A stretch of 64,000 nt of DNA from Eunapius fragilis (taxonomy: Eukaryota > Porifera > Demospongiae > Spongillida > Spongillidae). Positions 1 through 11,314 of the stretch are shown piece by piece. Under the pieces are notes generated by a model that saw only the letters and a program-made list of their open reading frames with translations, searched no databases and was not told where the DNA came from. Each line of letters opens with the position of its first letter. Positions within the stretch are counted from its first letter, which is position 1. The DNA is taken from positions 3,604,917 through 3,668,916 of the forward strand of contig OY811978.1 in assembly GCA_963681505.1 (NCBI GenBank), read 5' to 3'. Position numbers and translations under genes: made by a program.

Positions 1-101
1 CGTTTGCTCAGGGTATGTACCCGTGTGTGTGGCTCTGTTGTTGGGCTGGTTGACTAGGGCCTGGCAAAGAGCCTTCATTGCACTACACGACCTTAGCAGT
101 A

Positions 102-606
102 CTTTGTAGGGATAGTGGCTGTACTAGTAGATGTCCACACTTTGTAGGGATAGTGGCTGTACTAGTAGATGTCCACCCTTTGTAGGGATGGTGGCTGTAC
201 TAGTAGATGTCCACCCTTTGTAGGGATAGTGGCTGTACTAGTAGATGTCCACACTTTGTAGGGATGGTGGCTGTACTAGTAGATGTCCACCCTTTGTAGG
301 GATGGTGGCTGTACTAGTAGATGTCCACCCTTTGTAGGGATAGTGGCTGTACTAGTAGATGTCCACACTTTGTAGGGATGGTGGCTGTACTAGTAGATGT
401 CCACCCTTTGTAGGGATGGTGGCTGTACTAGTAGATGTCCACCCTTTGTAGGGATAGTGGCTGTACTAGTAGATGTCCACCCTTTGTAGGGATGGTGGCT
501 GTACTAGTAGATGTCCACCCTTTGTAGGGATAGTGGCTGTACTAGTAGATGTCCACCCTTTGTAGGGATGGTGGCTGTACTAGTAGATGTTCACACTTTG
601 TAGGGA
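102..606. repeat. 38-bp minisatellite, about 13 copies
   Basis: The unit begins CTTTGTAGGGATRGTGGCTG and recurs every 38 bp from 102 to 596 (13 full steps plus a partial last copy). Copies differ mainly at the R position and at one A/C near the end. It lies in the intron just upstream of the first visible ZIP exon. Confidence 0.95.
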
Positions 607-658
607 TGGTTACTCACTTACACTTGGCACACATACTATCGCATGTACACGTTTGTAG

Positions 659-3600
659 GTTCTATTTTCAAAAGAGCTGAACGGCACCGTTATTAACAAC
701 AACAGCACGCTCCCTGAGTCACCTATTTCAGAGCTGTCACACAATGACATTCTCTGGATAGGCTCCGCCATGTGTGGGGGCATGTACATCTTCTTCATTT
801 GGGAATTCATCTACACCACCCTGTATCGCAACGTATGTTATGTCTTGCTGCCCTCTAACAATGTAGTCATCTCCATTACCCCAACCTTACCTGTCATCCC
901 CATACCCCAATCTTACCTGTCATCCCCATACCCCAACCTTCCCTGTCATCTCCATATCCCAACCTTCCCTGTCATCCAACCCTCCCTGTCACCTCCATAT
1001 CCCAACCTTCCCTGGTCATCTCCATACCCCAACCTTCCCTGTCATCCAACCCTCCCTGTCATCTCCATACCCCAACCGTCCCTGTCACCCCCATACCCCA
1101 ACCTTCCCTGTCATCCAACCCTCCCTGTCACCTCCATATCCCAACCTTCCCTGTCATCTCCATATCCCAACCTTCCCTGTCATCCAACCCTCCCTGTCAT
1201 CTCCATACCCCAACCGTCCCTGTCACCCCCATACCCCAACCTTCCCTGTCATCTCCATACCCCAACCTTCCCTGTCATCCCCATACCCCAACCTTCCCTG
1301 TCATCCAACCCTCCCTGTCATCCCCATACCCCAACCTTCCCTGTCATCCAACCCTCCCTGTCATCCCCATACCCCAACCCTCCCTGTCATCCCCATACCC
1401 CAACCTTCCCTGTCATCCAACCCTCCCTGTCATCCCCATACCCCAACCTTCCCTGTCATCTCCATACCCCAACCTTCCCTGTCATCCCCATACCCCAACC
1501 TTCCCTGTCATCCCCATACCCCAACCTTCCCTGTCATCTCCATACCCCAACCTTCCCTGTCATCCCCATACCCCAACCTTCCCTGTCATCTCCATACCCC
1601 AACCTTCCCTGTCATCCCCATACCCCAACCTTCCCTGTCATCCCCATACCCCAACCCTCCCTCTCCATACCCCAACCTTCCCTGTTCTGTCCCCTACCTG
1701 AGTGCAGTGCAAACCACCAGCACCTGCTGTCATCGATGAACAGTTTGAGCAGCTGCCATATCATTGGGCCGTGCAACGTGACCTTCCGCAGCAAATTTCC
1801 AACAGAGAGGCCAGCAGACAGAGGCACAGGGGGGAGGACCTGTTGCTTACCCAGCAGCAGGAACGGGTGGCACATGTACATGTAAGTTGGCGCTCTTGTA
1901 TGCGTGTGTGTGTGTGTGCGTGTGTGCATGTGTGGATAGGGGGTGATGTCTTTGTTTCCCACTTGTAGTCTCCTCACCTTAACCCCATGACCTTCTCCCC
2001 CTAACTCCTCACTGCCTCATCCCACCTCCTCACCCTAACCCATGACCTCCACCTACCTCATCCCACCTCCTCACCTCACCTCATCTTTATTTGTCCTTTC
2101 TACACCAGAACTACAGTTACCACAGTGAGGGTGACAGTGAAAAGACATCACTCCTTCCTGCACACAGCCGGACCAGCCGTAAGGTGAGCATGAGCACACC
2201 ACCTGCTGACCGGCACATGGTGTGGGGGGGGCAACGTGTTGTTGCTAGTTGTGTGGGCATGTTGTTGCTACATGTAGGTGTGGGGGTAACGTGTTGTTGT
2301 TGCTAGGTGTGGGGGCAACGTATTGTTGCAACATGTTGTTGCTAGGTGTGTGGGCAATGTGTTGTTGCTAGGTGTGTGGGCAATGTGTTGTTGCTAGGTG
2401 TGTGGGCAATGTGTTGTTGCTAGGTGTGTGGGCAATGTGTTGTTGCTAGGTGTGGGGGGGGGGGCAATGTGTTGTTGCTAGGTGTGGAGGCAATGTGTTG
2501 TTGCTAGGTGTGGGGGCAATGTGTTGTTGCTAGGTGTGGGGGCAATGTGTTGCTGGTGGGGGGGGGGGGGGGCAACGTGTTGTTGCTATAGATCTTTCTG
2601 CATGCTTATTGATACGCAGGCCTGTACACCCTGTAACATAAATGATTGCATATTTCATAACCTGTGTTGGTTTGTCCAATCCATGTGGTTGGGGAAAAGA
2701 TTTCTCCATGAGTAACATTCTAAATAATTCAGTGATGCATAATATTATGGAATTACTATCCAGGTAAAAGTTTGACTAGTAGTATGTTTTCACAGATTCT
2801 ATTCCATTATGATTATCATGTCATTGTGTATTGTGGTGTAAGTATTAGCTTATCAAGGGAAATAACATTTCTCACTGTCTTTGATATCATATTGGGTGCC
2901 AATCAAAGACTTCTGGAGGCGGGACATAGTGGCTCACATTGTGTGCCAATCAAAGACTTCTGGAGGCGGGGCATAGTGGCTCACATTTGATGCCACTGAG
3001 ACCCTGTGTAAAATCACAACCATGGAACTATTATGGGATATACCCTCTGCTCATTGTTGCCATGGAACTATTATGGGATATCCCTCATTGTTGCTGTGGA
3101 ACCAATACATGTATAGTAATCTGTTGCCATGAAATAAACCTTGGTCTTTAGTGCTAGTGGAGGTTTTAAATATATACATGTATATATAGAGGCCTGAACC
3201 ATTAAAAAACTGTGTTATGTAAACAACTGATTTAAAGATATGTTTCCTTCACGTTGTCTTGCAGACAAAGAAGTGTATTTCCTATAAGGGCATTGTTGAT
3301 TTCATCAAGAGCATCAAGCCCCTTGCCTGGTTGATCATAGTAGGAGACGGCCTGCACAACCTGACAGACGGGGTGGCTCTGGGTGTGGCCATGTCCAAAA
3401 GCCTCTCCCTAGGGCTGAGCACGGGCATAGCACTGGTGCTCTCCGAGATACCCCATGAGCTAGGTAAGGGGTTCGAGGGGGTGGTGAGGTAAGGGATCGA
3501 GGGAGGGTAATTACCGCATGAGCTAGGTAAGTGATCTAGGGTCTGACTAATCTTTTCTCTTCTGCTGTCCTCCCTCACCTTGCTTCCTCTTCCCTCCTTT

Positions 3601-4899
3601 CTCAAAAACAAAAAAACAGGGGACTTTGTAGTGTTGTTATCAACTGGCTTGAAGTGGCCTGTGGCTCTGTTGCTCAATTTCCTGCACGCTCTCACCGCAT
3701 TGGCTGGCTTTTTTGTTGGGGTGGCTGTGGGAACAGCAAGTGAGACGGCCGTCACTTGGATACTAGGGGCCACTGTCAGTGTGTTCATCTACATTGCCCT
3801 GGTGGACCTGGTATGTAGGTGGTGTGTGCAGATCTGGGGAGGGTGAAGGGATGTGGGTGGTGTGTGCTGATCTGGGGAGGGTGAAGAGATGTAGGTGGTG
3901 TGTGCTGATCTGGGGAGGGTGAAGGGATGTAGGTGGTGTGTGCTGATCTGGGAGGGTAAAGGGATGTAGGTAGTGTGTGCTGATCTGGGGAGGGTGAAGG
4001 GATGTAGGTGGTATGTGCTGATATGGGGAGGGTGAAGGGATGTAGGTGGTGTGTGCTGATATGGGAGGGTGAAGGGATGTAGGTGGTGTGTGCTGATATG
4101 GGGAGGGTGAAGGGATGTGGGTGGTGTGTGCTGATCTGGGGAGGGTAAAGGGATGTAGGTGGTATGTGCTGATCTGGGGAGGGTGAAGGGATGTGGGTGG
4201 TGTGCTGATCTGGGGATGTAGGTGGTGTGCTGATCTGGGGAGGGTGAAGGGATGTGGGTGGTGTGTGCTGAGTGCTGATCTGCATGGAGTGGGTTACTGT
4301 TACGTCTTTTTAAATGGGCTATTGTATTTTATGAAAAAAATTTAAAGTCAGTCAAAATCATCCTCGAAGATAAGTAAGGAGTTAGCAGTAGTGTTGTAAT
4401 GATTGTATAATCTAGGTAATATTATTATTGGGTTTTAACTAGTTTTACCAATTCCTGATTTTTGGTTTTCTCAGCTGCATTGTAATAAAACAGATTGGAA
4501 TTTTAACTATCATGCTGTATGCATGTACTTGTGTTTGGTATGTAGTATGCTTGTAATTGAAAATAGTATCTGTGACAGACATGCACACACACGCACAGAC
4601 ACATCTACTGTACTAACATTGAGGAACCACCACAACATGTGGTACAATGTGGGAGGTCCTTTGATTAAGAAGAGTGTATACTGATGGTAATTATAAATAC
4701 AGTTGTTGTGTTCAGGATTGGCATTTGATGAACAAATATTGCTGCCTCTCCACAGATACCACCTCTTCTTGATACTACTGAAAAGGGCAACAAGTTGCTT
4801 GTCTACTTCCTGACGGCTAGCCTTGGTTTTGTCTTCTCCTTTGTAACTGTCCTTGTAATAGCAGTGTTCCAGCAGGACTTGAACTGTTTACTGACCTAG
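659..4899 (+). CDS. SLC39/ZIP-family zinc transporter, paralogue 1 (3' part, spliced)
   Basis: Exons read as 659-832, 1708-1881, 2109-2183, 3265-3463, 3620-3810 and 4756-4899 (TAG stop). All have AG/GT borders and phases that join in frame. The first encodes a polar N-glycosylation-rich loop and the TM3-like segment around MCGGMYIFFIWEF. The next two encode the variable cytoplasmic loop. The fourth carries the TM4 metal motif HNLTDGVALG and the TM5 motif SEIPHELG. The last two carry TM6-TM8. ZIP proteins bring zinc or related divalent metals into the cytosol; HNxxDG and HExPHExGD line the transport path. The first TM5 histidine is Ser here, whereas the paralogue at 38-46.9 kb has His. The N-terminus and TM1-2 lie upstream of the window. 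The ZIP assignment is firm; the substrate is inferred from the family. Confidence 0.93.
870..1680. repeat. CCCCAACCTTCCCTGTCATC-type minisatellite
   Basis: Units of about 20-32 bp alternate between CCCCATACCCCAACCTTCC and shorter CATCCAACCCTCCCTGT forms. The array fills the ZIP intron from about 40 bp after the 5' splice site at 833 to just before the acceptor at 1707. It is open for 370 codons in one frame only because the repeat lacks stops; I do not read it as coding. Confidence 0.9.
2220..2590. repeat. GTGTTGTTGCTAGGTGTGGG minisatellite
   Basis: About a dozen units of roughly 28-35 bp (TGTTGTTGCTAGGTGTGGGGGCAA), some expanded by G runs. It starts shortly after the splice donor at 2184. 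Confidence 0.9.
2897..3090. repeat. Short direct repeats, SINE-like piece
   Basis: GTGCCAATCAAAGACTTCTG occurs twice, followed by GGCGGGRCATAGTGGCTCAC. The unit CCATGGAACTATTATGGGAT also occurs twice. The text resembles a decayed short interspersed element, but I could not define ends or a promoter box. It is intronic in ZIP 1. Confidence 0.5.
3811..4275. repeat. 38-bp minisatellite starting at a splice donor
   Basis: The unit GATGTAGGTGGTGTGTGCTG followed by ATCTGGGGAGGGTGAAGG repeats about 12 times. The first unit includes the 5' splice site at 3811 (GTATGTAGGTGG), so the array seems to have expanded from the donor region itself. Confidence 0.9.
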
Positions 4900-5925
4900 C
4901 TTTTAATGTTGCTATTTTTTTTTCTGTGTGTGTGTTTTTTTTTAATAAGCATTTGTTTGCTAATGCTGTGCGACTTACAGCAGTCACTATGGAGACATAG
5001 CATCACCTTGTCCTGTTGCACATGCGCTGACCCAAGGGCATATTTCATGCTCAATGCCATAATTTGTGCTGCTAGTAAGTCATGTATGTTTAAAACCTGA
5101 TGGCAGTTCAACTCTTCTGCAGTGATTATTGCGGCAAGGTTTGGCAATGCTACTGAAAGGGCTTTGTTATTTTAATGCACATACCTATAACTGACATCAT
5201 GTAGGGGGAGAACTTGGGAGTTGAGGTGAGAAAGCACAGCTAGTACGCATAATAATTACACCTCTACTACTTAAAATACGGCATTCCACTAGCTAGGTCC
5301 TAACACCTTCCTGGAGAAGAGAATTTCTTTGTATTATAATTTTTATACTTCACTAGCTATTTGAGTATTTACTGTATACTCTTTTCTGACATTTGACTAC
5401 ATGCAGCCAAGGCCATCTTCAGAAATGGTGGCAAGATATGTGTATTATCTCAGTATAGATTAGTAAAATTAATAGTGAAAATAATATTATATATTTTTCA
5501 CCGGGTCCATGAGATTTTGATGCCAAAAAGTGCGCACCATGCTGTTAGAAATGTAGTCGCGCCTTATTTCTATAGCCAGAAACGCATATGCTCTTAAAGC
5601 TCGTTGATCGCTGGTGCTGAATCTGTTTTCAATTTTCCTTACAAGTGATTAGCGCGCCCTACAGATGCTGGCAAACACGATGACCTCCTAGAATTTTAGC
5701 AGAGATAATATCTATATATTATCTTCTGATTTTAGCGGTAGTGACACAAACTGTACTCTCTTTTTTAGCTACGCTTTTAAGTCACCTATTCTTGTCATAG
5801 AAAAGCTTTTTTTATATACCTGACAGTTTGTGGATCGTAGAGCACATAAATTAACTTTTCATAATTTCTAGTGAAAAATTATTAATCAATTTGAATTTGA
5901 AATGATATGGATTACAATAAAGGTA
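4900..5925. other. Intergenic, AT-rich, no gene seen
   Basis: 3' flank of ZIP 1 with AATAAG-like signals but no strong polyadenylation site and no ORF with recognisable content. At 5505, CACCGGGTCCATGAG matches the terminal sequence of the TTAA fold-back element at 42.2-43.4 kb, so a decayed element end lies here. 5703-5725 is a small AT palindrome. Confidence 0.5.
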
Positions 5926-5958
5926 CAGAATGAAAGAAACACAAAGTTCAATGCATTG

Positions 5959-6255
5959 TAATTACACTGCATCTAAATCTAAACCAGCACAACCCATGAC
6001 AGATGCTGCATTGTCTCTCTGCACCGCAACAGAAATTTTTTGGAACAGGTATGCCCTTGAGTTTAGTTCCTTAGATACATCTTTGATGTGGGGAGCCAAA
6101 TCATGTAGTATTGCAGAGGCAACTGGGCCAAAGACACCTGATGTCTCAATAGCAATGGGGCAAAATAGATGTGTTTGAGCTATAGTTTTGTATTTGGTCA
6201 TCTTTTTCCGCTCTGCCAAAGCCGCAACAGCCCCTGCCTCTGATGTTGCCTGTAG
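5959..6255 (-). pseudogene. C-terminal fragment of a non-LTR retrotransposon polyprotein
   Basis: Minus-strand open segment ending in a stop near 5962, without a plausible start. It contains FCPIAIETSGVFG, then KELNSRAYLF and ISVAVQRDNAASVMG. This end pattern (ET.G, then a Q-R-x-N-A-A motif) is typical of the last domain of reverse transcriptase polyproteins common in marine invertebrates. It is 5'-truncated and abuts the 3' end of another retrotransposon at about 6349. Assignment rests on remembered family resemblance. Confidence 0.55.
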
Positions 6256-8313
6256 CTCATATGAGTTTTGAATTTTAATTTAATTATTGACATTCATTAA
6301 TAATGAACATGGATATATGAACAAAACACCAAACACAAACATAAGAAGTTAGGAGGGTAAGAGCTCTCTTGCCAGGATGGCTCTGGCAATGGACCGGATC
6401 AGGGCAGTATTCAATCACCCATAGATCTCAGCCACCACTGATGACTTGGGGGTAGACTGGTGAATGGCCAGGTGAGATGCCAGCCTTGAAATAGTAACAT
6501 GGACCTCTTTGCCCCAATTTCCATACGTCTCGACTGCCAATGGAATGCAGGACCAACCTAACTCCTGATATTTGGGTCCATTGGAGTGTAGCTTACGGGC
6601 CTCTGCTGCAAGGGCTGCCACCCCAGCTTGGTGACATGAGACTCACGTAAGATGGCTGGGCAGAGGGGTGATGTGATGGTGATGTCCAGTGCAGCAGGTT
6701 TGCCTCTGTCCCATCCGGCAATAAGAATGTCAGCTGGTCTGGTATGATCAAGGTCTCTAGTGAAGCCATGGCCTCTCTCTACACTAACGCTCAGGTGGGC
6801 ACGACGACAGAGGTCAAATATCTCATCCCGCAAGCGATAGTGGCGTATGACAACATCTCCCCCATGCCTGCATGTCACAGCATGATGACCAAGAGGATCA
6901 AGGGTAGTATCGGGGCAGAATGGGCACATGGATCAACCTGAAGTGTCCAGTCCCAGCCACCACTTTATGGCCATCCGGTACTCATTGGACTCAACGTGCA
7001 AGCCCAAACTAGTTAAAGGGACCACTGATAACCAAGAAGAAGAATGAGGGGCTGCCACCGACAGTAGACGAGCTCTGTTGGCATGTGAAGAAGAATCCAT
7101 CAATTTTGCAGAAAGTTGGTCCTCGATCATTCCTGACAAAACCTTCTGGGTAGGGCTGGGAGAGGCCAGAGGAAACTTAACTGAGATGGCATTGGGAAGT
7201 GAGACCTGGGAATTAAAAGCCACTACTGCCTGCTGAAGATGGATATTTTCAGCGCTGCCAAAGCCGGAGGATGATAGAGATGCAATGAAGGCAGCAGCAG
7301 CATGAAGTGAGACTGAGCAAAGACCTAGACCACCAAATTTCAGTCCGAGCTGTGGCTGTCACCATGCCCCAGTGGGAACTTCAATGGCTGTGCATAGTGC
7401 AAAGCACTGTTGGACCTCCTCATCAAAGGACTTCATTGCATCTGTGGCCAGGCTGGGTGGGGTGGCCCTTGCTATGTGGACCATCCTGCAGAAACTACCG
7501 CACACACGCAACAAGGTAACTGCTACCTGGAGATCAACTGTAGCCACATCCACCAGCGCAGACAGCAACTTCCTGGACTCTGCACACCTACCGGCAATAA
7601 ACTTAGAATGGTGCAAGTAGTCACCTATTGGTGCACCACGGATATCCAAGTTGGGCCAGGAGTGAGCACCTCACATCAGGTGGGAACGAGGTGTTGCCCT
7701 TCCTACTAAATAACTCACACTTGGCCTAATTGACATGGAGGCCCAGTGCAGGGCCTAACTCCTCAATCAGGTGCACAGCCCGCAGCACAGCCGGACGGCT
7801 ACCAGCCAGAGCTCCATCATCTAGGTACCAGGCTTGAAGGAGGAGGTCTAAGCATTCATCATCAGCTTCCAAGCTTGCTACCAGCTTATGTAGCACTAAA
7901 GCAAACAGCAAAGGACCCAGGGGGTCATCTTGCTGCACTCCAGATTCAGAACTGATCTGACCAAGTGGGTGCCATAACATGGGGTGGGACCTGTCACACG
8001 AATTTTTGTCCTACGTAATTTTTATCCGTGGGACTAAAAGTTTTTATCCTAGGACAAAAAGTTTCAGAGACTTTTTATCCCTAGGATAAAAAGTTTCTGA
8101 AACTTTCTGTCCCACTCCCACTCTAAAAACTTTCTGTCCCACTCTAAAACGTTTTGTATTTAATGTCACCTGTTAAAACAGATGATAAAACCGGTGTACA
8201 CATGAGATATCGATATAATGACTATGCTTACACTGTTTCAAATGGTTATTGGCTTAGTATTGAAACTAGTGATTCAAATTACATAAGCACATATAATCAT
8301 AATCAAAGCTGAT

Positions 8314-9351
8314 TCAAATCCTTTTAACAGTTTCAAAGTGGTTGAACACATAATGGATGTTAGCTTCTGTTTCACATGTATGAAATGCATGCTTTTGCCA
8401 TTTTTTAATCTTTCCACAAGGTCCATAGACATAGATTGTGGTTTGAAGTAATAAGACTGAAGCAATTATTTCAATTTCTGTAGCCCATGTACCCAGTAAC
8501 TGTATCTCTGACTGTTCTATGTAAGCATCCATTGTTTCACCATCATTAATAAGGCAGGACAATTGAGGATTTGCTGCGTTATCAATCATGTAGGTTGTAA
8601 CCAGTAAGCGAACTTCTTGATGATAGTCCTGTGAACCAGTAAGTGAAAATGAAAGTGCTCGAAAAAAGCAATTACCATCAGGAACAATTCTGGTTGTTGA
8701 AGATGGACAGTGATTCACTGAAACCATTACATGTGTAGTGTGATGTTCCATGTTTCCATGAATGTATGGGAGCCCGAGTAAATTGCAATGATCTTTTTGC
8801 CATTCCTTACATACAGGTATGTAACAAATTTGAGATATTTGCTCATTTTCAACTGCATCTATATGTATGCCATCTGATAAATTTTCATCTGTTTCCTCCA
8901 AACATCGAAGCACATTATCTTCTGGTACTGGTATGCCATTCTTAGGTTCACTTGGTTGCAATAAGTTCTCAATAGTAACTTCCTTGTCACAGCAAAATGT
9001 CCTTTTGTTATATATCCATAGGCATAAGTCATCAAGATCTGATCCATCCATTAAAAAATACATGTTTCCAAGTACATTCACAGACTTCAATGCGATGTCA
9101 CAAGATTTTAACCAAATATTAATCAGTTCATTAGCTTTCACCACATTGTATGATGCATCAATGTATGAGCTAACTTTCTTGTTAAATTTTTTAAATTCAT
9201 CCTGCAGGTTCTCATTAACAATAATGAAGCTACCACAAAATACTTCCCTTAATGAAGTGTATCCATAATATTCTCTGAACTCAGTCCACAAAGAAACAGC
9301 TAGATCCTTGCTTAGTGCGTATTCTCCGTCTTGTACATTCAGCAGAGTTTC
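8314..9351 (-). CDS. OTU-domain cysteine protease exon of the Ginger element
   Basis: Last exon of the transposon gene, open for about 345 codons, with an acceptor at 9352. It is preceded by exon 9408-9554 or longer (NENTVPQ...EDDEYFD, donor GTAAGT). The first two thirds are unfamiliar and may bind DNA or the integrase. The C-terminal third is an OTU-like fold: VPDGNCFFRALSFSL supplies the catalytic Asp-Gly-Asn-Cys start, WATEIEIIASVLLLQTTIYV is the middle helix-strand block, and IHYVFNHF near the end supplies the expected His. OTU proteins cleave ubiquitin chains; in a transposon the role is unknown. It may be translated as one polyprotein with the integrase if the A-run frame change at 9613-9618 is repaired, or as a separate product. 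Confidence 0.85.
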   Translation of the reverse strand, partial: ETLLNVQDGEYALSKDLAVSLWTEFREYYGYTSLREVFCGSFIIVNENLQDEFKKFNKKVSSYIDASYNVVKANELINIWLKSCDIALKSVNVLGNMYFLMDGSDLDDLCLWIYNKRTFCCDKEVTIENLLQPSEPKNGIPVPEDNVLRCLEETDENLSDGIHIDAVENEQISQICYIPVCKEWQKDHCNLLGLPYIHGNMEHHTTHVMVSVNHCPSSTTRIVPDGNCFFRALSFSLTGSQDYHQEVRLLVTTYMIDNAANPQLSCLINDGETMDAYIEQSEIQLLGTWATEIEIIASVLLLQTTIYVYGPCGKIKKWQKHAFHTCETEANIHYVFNHFETVKRI

Positions 9352-9585
9352 CTGTTAAATAATGTAATAGTACATAAAAATGGTTGAAATGCAAATTTGC
9401 AACTTACATCAAAATATTCATCATCCTCATTAGCTTCATACCTTTGTGTGCAAGCTCCTGACCTCCATAATCGCAATAAACTTGAAGAGTACAGCAGCTC
9501 TTTAAGTGTTGCATCACCTGTAGCATTCTGTGGAACAGTGTTTTCATTCTGCATGATATCATCTCTGTCCTGTCCACTTAAATCT

Positions 9586-11314
9586 TCAGAAATGCCTTTG
9601 GGAAGTGGAATCTTTTTTAACAGTGTGAAGTTTCTTCATGGACAGATAGGATGCCTTATGTTCAGCTGATGCTTTATGTGTCAAAGTATGCTCTATCTGT
9701 TCCAAAAACACTTTCAAATGATCTCCATGAACACGATCTACCTTTCCATTGTCACACCTTTTCACCAAGAAAAGACCCTTTCCTATATCTTTTATTACTT
9801 CATATGGGCCCAGCCATTTTGGATCAAGAGCACCTCCTGCTCGCTTTTTGCGCCTGAAGTCCTTCTTCAATACCTTATCTCCAATGGCAAAATGAGATCT
9901 TTTGCCCCTCTTTCTGCTGTAATTAATCTTCTGTATTTTTTGGGCATTTATCACATTTCTCTTCACATTCTCCAGAATCTCCTTTCTTGCATTGGTTAAG
10001 TATACATGACAATAATCCTAAACAATTAAGAAAATTCTTATATAGTTTTTAAAGTTACATGTATTTACTTACCCTGTCTTGCTGAGTATCTGGATTCTCA
10101 TAGTCATACAACAGTTTTTCTCCTTCCTCATTATATGACAGTTCAATAGGCAATATTGCTTTTCTCCCAAACATGACTTCAAAGGGCGAATAAAGGGAAG
10201 AAGCATGTTTTCCAGTGTTGTAGGCAAACACATGACAGTCAATATAGACATCCCAATCTTCCTTTTTCTCATTCACAAATTTGACAATCATGTTCTTCAA
10301 GGATTGATTCCATCTTTCATCTAAGCCGTTGGCCTATATAGGTAATGGTGCATGGCTGATAGCATTTATGAAATAATAAAGTATAGTATAAGTTATACCT
10401 GAGGATGATAAGGTGTCGTGAAGTGCCTCTTAATACCTAACAGCTCTGTCATCTCTTTGTCTAAACTATTTCTGAATTCCTTGCCTTGATCTGTTGTAAG
10501 CAGCTTTGGGAGTCCCATTCTCATGAAAATCTAAAACATATGCGCAAACACATGCAAATAACAAACACCATAAGTAGAATATTAGGATACCTTCAGCAGA
10601 GAAGCAGCAACGCCGGTAGCATGCTTACTTGGAAGGGGCACAGCATCTACCCATTTAGTGTAGTAGTCTGAAAGTGTAAGGATAAACCTATTGCCGCTGG
10701 AAGAAGCAGGAGTAATAGGGCCAATAAAGTCAATCCCACATGATACCACGGCGAATGAATTGGGACTGGATGCAGCTCAGGTTGAGAGGAAAGTGGCTTC
10801 CTACTTGATTTTTGACAGAAATCACAAGCAGCAATCTGTATAGTGCATTAGTGATTAAATCCCAGTACACAATTTGAGCGTCAACGAGCAAAAGATCAAC
10901 AACAAAAAAAAACTTACCATGCTCTTCACATCCCTCAGGATGCCCTTCCACATAAACCTTTCTTTGATTCTGGCCACTGTTTTAGTGACCCCAAAATGGC
11001 CTGAAGTAACATCCACGTGACAAGCCTGTGCAACCGGCATCTGTTCAGTTCGGTTCTGTATATACCTCACAGTAACTTCCTACGCCAAACAGTACAATCT
11101 AACAAAGCTTCGCGGCTAATGCGTGTGTTTGTACCTGTTTTCCTCCTTTCTTAACGCGGTAGAATAGGTTGCCGCCCTTCACTGAAAACCTTTCCGCCCT
11201 TTTTCTGATCTGTCTTTTTCTCGTGCCAGAACATCCCTTTGGATAACTGTTCTGAACCAGGTAAGCGTACACATCGTCCACTAAGGCATCTTCGTCAGAA
11301 TCACAGTCAGACAT
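9586..11314 (-). pseudogene. Ginger integrase/transposase (spliced, frameshifted)
   Basis: Exons on the minus strand: 11135-11314, 10918-11079, 10591-10835, 10399-10530, 10073-10333 and 9586-10017, with GT/AG borders. In order: an acidic start (MSDCDSDED), a basic YPKG...RKRQIRKRAERF segment, an H2C2 zinc finger (ACHVDVTSGHFG then CDFCQ), a DDE core with DFIGPI, TTDQGKEF and NGLDERWNQ, and a GPY/F module (WLGPYEV). The DDE core cuts and joins DNA in gypsy-type integrases. One base is missing near 10731-10735 (GTGGGATTGAC), just before the first catalytic Asp, which breaks the frame. A second frame change falls at the A run at 9613-9618. All catalytic motifs are otherwise recognisable, so the copy is young but probably inactive. 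Confidence 0.88.

Noticed and set aside
770..1885. Long plus-strand ORF rich in Pro, His and Leu
   Set aside because: Only the first 63 bp belong to a ZIP exon; the rest is a minisatellite intron lacking stops.
3785..4285. Minus-strand His/Thr/Pro-rich ORF
   Set aside because: Reverse reading of the intronic 38-bp minisatellite.
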